Assembly (NCBI RefSeq): GCF_000244915.1
Contig: NZ_CM001442.1
Location: forward strand, 2,108,001-2,172,000
Origin: Bradyrhizobium sp. WSM471
Lineage (GTDB): Bacteria > Pseudomonadota > Alphaproteobacteria > Rhizobiales > Xanthobacteraceae
Length of the DNA: 64,000 nt
Direction: 5' to 3'
Position 1 is the stretch's first letter. The number at the start of each line of letters is the position of its first letter. Below, in pieces: positions 58,303 through 64,000 of this stretch. The position numbers were made by a program, and so were the translations under genes. Below the pieces are notes generated by a model, which was not told the DNA's origin, searched no databases, and saw only the letters and a program-made list of their open reading frames with translations.

Positions 58303-58782
58303 ATGGCGCAGATAGGCCCTTGCATGCATCCCCCTCAATGGTTGCAACAGTCGCTCGTTGCTTCTACTGCGATTGCTACCTTGCTGGTCGTGTCGCCGGC
58401 GGCGGCGCAAGGGACAACGGATCCGCTGACGGGCCTTGGCACGAGACCCGAGGTGGGCGGAACCTACCGGCCGCGTGAGGTGCCGCAGCCCAAGATCAGC
58501 AGCAGCGGCAACACCGAGATTCTCCGCCACCGTGATTTCAGTGGGAAGCCGTGTCTCAGCGTTGGGGGATTCGCGCGACCGTTTGCAACCAGCCCCAACC
58601 TTTTCGACCATGTCATCAGCGCCGAGAACAATTGTCCGAAAGCGATCCAAATCCAGGTTTGTTATTTCAAGAGCACCGCGTGCACCCAGGCCGCGGTTCC
58701 CGGTTATGGCCGCAAAGAGGCCATCCTTGGTACGATGCCCTCGCAGAAGGATTTTCGCTTCGAGTTTCGCGAGAAATTTTGA
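58303..58782 (+). CDS. Secreted small protein with four cysteines
   Basis: A 159-residue protein with a signal peptide (SLVASTAIATLLVVSPAAAQ) and a mature part with a Pro-rich linker (TGLGTRPEVGGTYRPREVPQ) and a compact domain carrying cysteines in GKPCLSVGGF, ENNCPKAI, QVCYFKSTACTQA. Disulfides are likely, so periplasmic or extracellular. Start at ATG 58303 or ATG 58324 (MHPPQW). It is divergent from the sugar transferase gene with a short AT-rich promoter region. I do not recognise the family. Confidence 0.7.
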   Translation: MAQIGPCMHPPQWLQQSLVASTAIATLLVVSPAAAQGTTDPLTGLGTRPEVGGTYRPREVPQPKISSSGNTEILRHRDFSGKPCLSVGGFARPFATSPNLFDHVISAENNCPKAIQIQVCYFKSTACTQAAVPGYGRKEAILGTMPSQKDFRFEFREKF

Positions 58783-58831
58783 AAGCGGGCGTCCGAATTA
58801 AATCTGCTGCGTGTTTTCCACAAGGACGTCC

Positions 58832-59473
58832 TTAGGGGCGGGCGAGAGCATCCTCAACGGTGTCGGCAAGCGCGCGAATCTCGAAATCTGCGGGTTCATC
58901 GGGTGCAAAACTTGCGACCGATTGTCCCATCGCGAATGAGCGGACGAAGGCCGACCGTGCTGAAATTGCGGGCGCCACCATCTCGCCAAAAGTCTGCAAT
59001 TCCTGAACCAGCTGGCGGCCTTCCAAGGTTCTTGCGTCAAGCCTATTGGGAACCAAAATCACCTGTGCGGGCAAACGGCGACGGGCGCGCACTGCTGCAA
59101 TGATCGCGAGTGTTGCGGCAGTGGCTTCGAGATCGAGCCCTGACGCCGTGCAGGGGATGAGGATCAGATTGGCCAGCGCGATGGAGGCCCCCATCTCGCG
59201 CTCGTTTGGCGCGGTATCGATGACGAGCAACTCGGATTGCACGCTCAAGACATCGCGCGTCCATACGGAGATGGTATCCAAGCCCAAGCCTATCTCGTGA
59301 ACGGGAAATTCGAGCTGGCCGGGCTCGGCCCACAGGGACGCGGAGCGCTGCGGATCTGCATCAACCAAGGATATGCCGTGACCGCGCCTGGCGAGTTCCG
59401 CGGTGATACAAACAGCGAGCGTGGTTTTGCCGACGCCACCTTTGCGTTGGGCGACTGTAATGATCGTGCTCAT
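58832..59473 (-). CDS. Orphan ParA family ATPase
   Basis: A 213-residue ParA/MinD-type ATPase of the short subgroup. It has the deviant Walker A AQRKGGVGKTTLA, the Walker A' LVDADPQRSASLW and Walker B LLVIDTAPNE. No parB gene or centromere-like repeat array lies beside it, so it is not a standard partition locus. Similar orphans position protein complexes at the cell pole or midcell. Being next to exopolysaccharide and RTX secretion genes, it may localise one of these (inference). Confidence 0.9.
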   Translation of the reverse strand: MSTIITVAQRKGGVGKTTLAVCITAELARRGHGISLVDADPQRSASLWAEPGQLEFPVHEIGLGLDTISVWTRDVLSVQSELLVIDTAPNEREMGASIALANLILIPCTASGLDLEATAATLAIIAAVRARRRLPAQVILVPNRLDARTLEGRQLVQELQTFGEMVAPAISARSAFVRSFAMGQSVASFAPDEPADFEIRALADTVEDALARP

Positions 59474-59895
59474 GAACAGCGAAGACCGCGGGCCTCGTTT
59501 CTAGTGATCTCCGGGAGCCGTAGCAGGATGCCGGCTGTCGCGTCAGCAAAATCGAGCCCGCGACCACGGCCCCCCGATGTTCTCCGCACGCTTAGACCGC
59601 TGCCGGCCGCCTCAATGACACCATGCGGGCTTCGGGTTAGGCGAGCTTGCCGTTTCGTGCTCGGGCTGATCAGCCAAATCGAAGTTAACCACAATATGAT
59701 GTTGCCTGAGATTTAAGTTGGCGGGAATTAAATTCTGATCTTGCACGCACTGCGGTGCTCCGTTAACAGTAGATTAACGGAGGCGAGAAGGGGGCAGACT
59801 CTCTTTGCGCCTTTTGAAATGCCTTTTTCGAGGTTGATCGTTTCCATCTGGCTTCCCCATGAGCCGGCTGGGTTAGGAAATTTCAGGGGTCTTGT
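59474..59895. other. Promoter region of RTX gene
   Basis: About 420 bp with no supported gene. A perfect 9-bp inverted repeat (CTCCGTTAA...TTAACGGAG) with a 7-nt loop lies at 59758-59782, about 115 bp before the RTX start. It is a candidate operator. Confidence 0.5.
59758..59782. promoter_or_regulatory. 9-bp inverted repeat upstream of RTX gene
   Basis: CTCCGTTAA and its exact complement flank the loop CAGTAGA. Its position in the RTX promoter region, in AT-richer DNA, suggests a regulator-binding site. No regulator gene is adjacent. Confidence 0.5.
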
Positions 59896-61203
59896 ATGGC
59901 TGTCAGCTATTTGACGAAGACGGATTTGAATGCCGACCTCACGGCGGCGGGGCATCTCGATCCCGCGGTTCAAGCGGCACTGATCGCGTCGCTTGAAAAC
60001 GGCGGCGTCTACGATCCGGGTCCTGAGGACGGCAAGAAGGCCTGGGTTGAGCAGGGCACCTACACCAGCGGACCGGTTCCCGGCATCGTTCAGGTTGTGG
60101 ACCTCACGAATTCGGCGACCGTTCAGACCTCCTCGACGCTCAAGGCCATCATCATGGATGATGCCGGCGGCAACCAGCTCAACGTTGCGGGCGGATCGAA
60201 CGGCGTCTTCGTGGCGATGGGTGAAGGCAACGACAGCGTCAACCTGTTCGATAGCGGCAACGACACGGTGCGGGGCGGCTCCGGCGCCGACGTGATTGGC
60301 GGCGGCAGCGGCAACAGCCAGCTCTTTGGTGACGGCGGCAGCGATACCATCTATGGCGGCAGTGGTCAGGACAGCATTTACGGTGGTGCGGGTGACGACG
60401 TGCTGCGGGCCGGCACCGGCGGGCATCAGTTGCTCGACGGCGGCGACAATAACGATGACATCCGTGATTTCTCGTCCGGTTCGAGCACGCTTCTGGGCGG
60501 CGCCGGCAACGACACCATCTGGGGTTACGGTGCGGATACGATCAACGGTGGCACCGGCAGCGACGAGCTGCATGGCGGCATCAATTCGACCGTCATTTCG
60601 GGCAGCACGGCCAGCGATGCCTCGGCCCTTGGTTCGGGCAGCACGCAGGCGGGCGAAGCCAACTTGCTGCAGGGCGGCGCAGGTGCCGATACACTCTATG
60701 GCGGCGGCGGTGGCGATACGCTCACGGGCGGTGCGGGCAACAACTTCCTGATCGCAGGCTCTGGCCAGCATCAGCTCCTGCAGGGAACCACCGGCAACAC
60801 AAAATTGTACGATGGGTCGGCTGGTGCGGGCACCGACACGCTCATCGGCGGTGCAGGCAATGATACTATCATTGGCCAGCAAGGCGATTACTTCCAGGAT
60901 ACGGGCGCGGCCGGATCGAAGAATGAATTCTGGCTTTATGGCAGCTCCGGAGCGTCCTCGACGCTGCAGGGCGGCGCGGGCGACGATACCTTCCACGTTG
61001 AAACCAAGATTGGCAACGATACGATTATCGGTGGCGGGGGTACGGATATTGTCGGTTTCAACGACCGTTCGCTCGGCGACGTCAAGTCGCTCGATCCGAC
61101 GGCGCCCGGCAGCTACACCATCACCTTCAACGATGGTCAGGAAATCAAGGTCACCGGCATCACGGAGCTTTACTTCACCGACCAGGTGGTCAAGCTCACT
61201 TAA
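59896..61203 (+). CDS. RTX (haemolysin-type Ca-binding repeat) protein
   Basis: A 435-residue protein without a signal peptide. From about residue 105 it holds RTX-type repeats of the GGxGxDxLx pattern, for example GGSGADVIGGGSGNSQLFGD and GGAGDDVLRAGTGG, which bind calcium and fold into beta-rolls outside the cell. The final 60 residues form a non-repeat tail like type I secretion signals. An intrinsic terminator follows, and an HlyB-type ATPase gene begins 1 kb downstream, its likely exporter. It is short for an adhesin and may be a surface or matrix protein binding exopolysaccharide (inference). Confidence 0.9.
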   Translation: MAVSYLTKTDLNADLTAAGHLDPAVQAALIASLENGGVYDPGPEDGKKAWVEQGTYTSGPVPGIVQVVDLTNSATVQTSSTLKAIIMDDAGGNQLNVAGGSNGVFVAMGEGNDSVNLFDSGNDTVRGGSGADVIGGGSGNSQLFGDGGSDTIYGGSGQDSIYGGAGDDVLRAGTGGHQLLDGGDNNDDIRDFSSGSSTLLGGAGNDTIWGYGADTINGGTGSDELHGGINSTVISGSTASDASALGSGSTQAGEANLLQGGAGADTLYGGGGGDTLTGGAGNNFLIAGSGQHQLLQGTTGNTKLYDGSAGAGTDTLIGGAGNDTIIGQQGDYFQDTGAAGSKNEFWLYGSSGASSTLQGGAGDDTFHVETKIGNDTIIGGGGTDIVGFNDRSLGDVKSLDPTAPGSYTITFNDGQEIKVTGITELYFTDQVVKLT

Positions 61204-61224
61204 TTCCGCTGATCGGCGGATTGG

Positions 61225-61250
61225 AAAGCCCCGCTTCGGCGGGGCTTTTT
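61225..61250 (+). terminator. Intrinsic terminator after RTX gene
   Basis: A perfect 10-bp GC-rich stem (AAAGCCCCGC with GCGGGGCTTT) around a TTCG tetraloop, ending in a run of T. It lies 22 bp after the RTX stop codon and is the clearest Rho-independent terminator in the window. Confidence 0.92.
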
Positions 61251-61382
61251 CGTCTCGACTAAGCTATTGAGTTCTCATCGTTTACCGTTAATTCGGTGAG
61301 AGTCGTGACCGGCTGGCAGGGGTACGGTCGGCTTGGTAATCTCGGGCCAAGGTTTGATTGAGATTGTCCGGAAGGAACGTCG

Positions 61383-62003
61383 TTGCCCCACAAGCGCATG
61401 CTCAACGCTGGCTCCGGTCCAGGTCCTGCCCGACGGATCGCCCGAATGACGGCGAAAGCGGATTGGGAAGAAGTGCGGCTGGACATCGACCCGGGCGTTC
61501 GGCCGGACGTCGTCGGCTCGATCACCCGGCTCGATGCGTCCTTTGGCCCTCAAGGCTTTGATGCGGTCTGGTCCTCGCACGTGCTTGAGCATCTCTATGC
61601 GCACGAGGTCTATCCGGCGCTGCGGCAATTCCACCGAGTTCTCAAGTCAGATGGTTTCGCTCTCATCATGAGCCCGGATCTGGAGGCGGTGGCTCAGTTC
61701 ATCGTTGAGCATGGGATCGCCGCTGTGGCCTACGAATCGCCGGTTGGGCCGATACGCCCGCTCGATATGCTCTATGGCCATACCCGCTCGATCGAAGAGG
61801 GGCAACACTATATGGCCCACCGCACAGGTTTTACCCCGGAGCGGCTTGGCAACCTGCTGCTCAGTGCAGGCTTCCCTACGGTATCGGTGCGGAGCCAGGA
61901 TTTCGAGGTCTGCGCGCTGGCGATAATGCCCGAGGCCGATGGCGTTGCCATTCAGAAGGAGCTTGCCGCCTGCGGCTTCGATTTTCACGAGCAATTTGCC
62001 TAG
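61383..62003 (+). CDS. SAM-dependent methyltransferase next to RTX secretion genes
   Basis: A 206-residue class I methyltransferase-like protein: MLNAGSGPGPARRIARM (motif I), VRLDIDPGVRPDVVGSI, then FDAVWSSHVLEHLYAHEVYP and ALRQFHRVLKSDGFALIMSP. It is close to proteins that act on sugars or lipid-linked glycans. The TTG at 61383 has AGGA 8 nt upstream and is preferred; ATG 61398 is five codons later. It sits between the RTX gene and the type I exporter, so it may modify the RTX protein or the matrix (inference). Confidence 0.82.
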   Translation: MPHKRMLNAGSGPGPARRIARMTAKADWEEVRLDIDPGVRPDVVGSITRLDASFGPQGFDAVWSSHVLEHLYAHEVYPALRQFHRVLKSDGFALIMSPDLEAVAQFIVEHGIAAVAYESPVGPIRPLDMLYGHTRSIEEGQHYMAHRTGFTPERLGNLLLSAGFPTVSVRSQDFEVCALAIMPEADGVAIQKELAACGFDFHEQFA

Positions 62004-62024
62004 CTTGTGACCGGAAGCTTCTCC

Positions 62025-62082
62025 GCCGCAGTGTTAAAGTTTATCGCAGAAGAGCCGCAGTGTTAAGGTTTATCGCAGAAGA
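62025..62082. repeat. Tandem 29-bp direct duplication
   Basis: Two abutting 29-bp copies (62025-62053 and 62054-62082) differ at a single base. Each begins GCCGCAGTGTTAA and ends ATCGCAGAAGA. The repeat lies in the 238-bp region between the methyltransferase gene and the type I secretion gene. It could be a duplicated regulator site or a slippage product. Confidence 0.85.
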
Positions 62083-62241
62083 GGTGGCTTTTTACCCCAT
62101 GGGAGCGGGCTTTCCGCATAGCAAGATCACCTGATTTATTATATGAATTTAATAGCTTGGCCCGAAGCGTCAGAGCGTTAGATTTTTCGGCTCCGTCGGT
62201 AGGCCATATCGTTTCTTCTAGAGGTTAGAGACAGGACCCCA

Positions 62242-64000
62242 ATGAGCTCCGAACTCGTTCGCGAAGGCGCCTCGACCGACCCCACACCCGCCTCGGCACT
62301 TGAGTGTCTTGTCATCGTGGCCCGCCAGCATGGGATGCATTTGACGCCGACTCAGCTGGTGCAGGACAATTTGCTTCGCGATCAGAACGTCTCGATCCCG
62401 CAGCTGATCAAATGTGCCGAGAATGCCGGCATGAAGGCCAAGGCGGTCAAGCTCGATTGGGCCCATCTGGCGCAGCTGAAGAAGGCACTGCCGGCGGTCG
62501 TTTGGCTTCGCAATGGCGCCGCCATGGTGCTGCTCTCCGTTGACGGCGATCCACAAAATATCCGCGTCACGCTGCGTGATCCCAATGCGGCGGACGACGC
62601 CCTGCTGGTCATCGACCAGCCGCGGTTCGAGGACATCTGGTCGGGGGATGTCGTGCTGGTCAAGCGCGACTACGAGATTTCGGATGAGGACCAGCCGTTC
62701 AGCTTCGGCCTCATCACGTCGCTGATCTTCCGCGAACGGCGCATGGTGCGCGATGTCGCGATCGCCGCGCTCGTGCTCGGTTTCCTATCGCTCGCGCCGA
62801 TCATGTTCTGGCGCCTCATGTCGGACAAGGTGATCTTCTACAAGGCGTACAACACATTCTACGTGCTCTGCGTTGGCATGCTGGTCGTGATCGCATTCGA
62901 AGCCGCGTTCTCGTTCCTGCGACAGTTCCTGGTACACCGGCTCACCTCGCGTCTCGACGTGAAGCTGTCGACCTACGTGTTCGAAAAAGTGTTGAGCCTG
63001 CCGATCGACTATTTCGAGCAAAACGCGGTCGGCCTGATCTCGCGCGACATCCGCGAAGTCTTCCGGGTCAGAACGTTCCTGGTTGGCCAATTGTTCGGCA
63101 CCGTCCTGGACTCCACGATGCTGCTGTTCTTCCTGCCGGTGATGTTCTTCTTCAGCCCGGTCATGACCTTCATCGTTCTCGGATTTGCCGGCCTGATCGT
63201 GGCCTGGCTGGTGCTCATGCTGCCGGCTTATCGTAAAAAATCAGGTGCCGTCATGGCTGCGGAGGGCGCGCAGGGTGCGTTCCTGATCCAATCGCTCAAC
63301 GGCATTCGCACCATCAAATCGCTCGCGCTCGACGCACGTCAACGGCATATGTGGGACGTGTTGGTCGCCCGCGTCGCCAAAGCGCGAATTGGCGAGGCCA
63401 TGACCGGCACCATGATCCAAACCGTGGTTCGACCGCTGGAGCGGCTCGCGGTCAGCGGCTCTTACGCCATCGGCGTTTATCTGGCGCTCACGACGAATGA
63501 TCCGATCTACATTGGCGCCATGTTTGCGTTTCTGATGCTATCGCAGCGGGTTTCGGCTCCGCTGATGCAAATGGCGCAGCTCATCAACCAATATGACGAA
63601 GCGCGGACGGCCGTCGCCACGGTCGGCAAGCTTGTCAATCAACCCGCCGAAGAGGGCCGTTCAGGTCACGGTGTGCGCACGCCATTCAAGGGGCAGGTTG
63701 AATTTTCCGGTGTGACCTTCAAGTACAAGGGGACGGTCACGCCGGCGCTCAACGACGTCTCGTTCGAAATCCCGCAAGGGCAAACGCTCGGGATCATGGG
63801 CAAGAGCGGCTCGGGCAAGACCACGATCACTCGGTTGTTGCAGCGGCTGCACTCTGATTATGGTGGGCTTATCAAGATCGATGGCATCGATGTGCGAGAG
63901 TATGATGTCGACCATCTTCGGCGCAATGTCGGTGTTGTCCTGCAGGAAAACTTCCTGTTCAGTGGAACCATCCGGGAGAACATCGCGGCGGCCAAGCCTG
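62242..64000 (+). CDS. Type I secretion ABC transporter (HlyB-like), 5' part
   Basis: The frame from ATG 62242 runs off the window (586 codons seen). Residues 1-140 are a C39-peptidase-like domain (SALECLVIVARQHGMHLTPT); the position of the catalytic cysteine in true C39 peptidases is not a cysteine here, so it probably binds substrate like the HlyB CLD. A six-helix transmembrane domain follows (about 165-440), then the ATPase domain with Walker A GKSGSGKTTITRLLQ starting at residue 520 and the Q-loop NVGVVLQENFLFSGTI. It probably exports the RTX protein encoded upstream. An HlyD-like partner would be expected just beyond the window. Confidence 0.93.
   Translation, partial: MSSELVREGASTDPTPASALECLVIVARQHGMHLTPTQLVQDNLLRDQNVSIPQLIKCAENAGMKAKAVKLDWAHLAQLKKALPAVVWLRNGAAMVLLSVDGDPQNIRVTLRDPNAADDALLVIDQPRFEDIWSGDVVLVKRDYEISDEDQPFSFGLITSLIFRERRMVRDVAIAALVLGFLSLAPIMFWRLMSDKVIFYKAYNTFYVLCVGMLVVIAFEAAFSFLRQFLVHRLTSRLDVKLSTYVFEKVLSLPIDYFEQNAVGLISRDIREVFRVRTFLVGQLFGTVLDSTMLLFFLPVMFFFSPVMTFIVLGFAGLIVAWLVLMLPAYRKKSGAVMAAEGAQGAFLIQSLNGIRTIKSLALDARQRHMWDVLVARVAKARIGEAMTGTMIQTVVRPLERLAVSGSYAIGVYLALTTNDPIYIGAMFAFLMLSQRVSAPLMQMAQLINQYDEARTAVATVGKLVNQPAEEGRSGHGVRTPFKGQVEFSGVTFKYKGTVTPALNDVSFEIPQGQTLGIMGKSGSGKTTITRLLQRLHSDYGGLIKIDGIDVREYDVDHLRRNVGVVLQENFLFSGTIRENIAAAKP

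Noticed and set aside
58832..59473. Plasmid-type partition locus
   Set aside because: Only ParA is present; no parB, no rep gene and no clustered parS-like sites nearby.
59728..60996. 422-codon minus-strand frame opposite the RTX gene
   Set aside because: Repetitive mirror of the RTX repeats, no independent features.
62025..62082. CRISPR repeat pair
   Set aside because: The two 29-bp copies abut with no spacer, so this is a simple tandem duplication.

Overview
The window looks like chromosomal DNA of a high-GC alphaproteobacterium, most likely Bradyrhizobium or a close relative in the Nitrobacteraceae. This rests on gene content (oxalate/formate antiporter next to an NAD-dependent molybdenum formate dehydrogenase, pca/pob aromatic catabolism, a BTLCP-type peptidase beside an exopolysaccharide locus, several small proteins that look typical of the genus) and on the long antisense shadow reading frames that high GC produces. 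No rRNA, tRNA or CRISPR array was seen.

Region 1 (1-8.7 kb) is one-carbon and molybdenum metabolism: the 3' end of moeA, a TusA-like sulfur carrier, an OxlT-like antiporter, a small PsiF-like secreted protein, and a two-gene formate dehydrogenase whose beta subunit fuses NuoE- and NuoF-like parts. MoeA and TusA would help make and sulfurate the cofactor. OxlT would exchange oxalate for formate, and the dehydrogenase would oxidise formate to CO2 with NADH production. A REP-like inverted-repeat pair and a YbaK deacylase follow.

Region 2 (8.7-29.2 kb) is a catabolic and regulatory mosaic: tcuAB (tricarballylate/citrate oxidation) with a divergent GntR regulator and an operator palindrome; an Aas-type fusion for phospholipid re-acylation; a TetR regulator with two operators facing an 88-residue unknown protein; a diguanylate cyclase; pncB; pcaHG with a divergent LysR; pobA with a divergent AraC; a CHASE2 adenylate cyclase with a FecR-like periplasmic partner; a GrlR-like protein; and galE.

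Region 3 (29.2-41.2 kb) is a gene-poor accessory stretch. It holds small ORFs with good ribosome-binding sites, a scar joining two decayed genes (a CHRD protein and a CSS-motif/EAL protein), a VanZ-like protein, an H-NS family protein, and long decayed spacers. At 38.2-38.6 kb there is a set of 16-bp direct repeats, most of them phased at exactly 21 bp. A Tat-exported beta-helix protein closes the region.

Region 4 (41.2-58.8 kb) is a Wzx/Wzy-type exopolysaccharide locus: an orphan transposase-like HTH protein, a transglutaminase-like peptidase, Wza-type exporter, two Wzy-like membrane proteins, Wzc-type tyrosine autokinase, three glycosyltransferases, a flippase, a methyltransferase and the initiating phosphoglycosyltransferase, with several small secreted or membrane proteins of unknown role.

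Region 5 (58.8-64 kb) has an orphan ParA ATPase, then an RTX repeat protein with a strong terminator, a methyltransferase, and an HlyB-type secretion ATPase that runs off the end. The last three look like a type I secretion module for the RTX protein.
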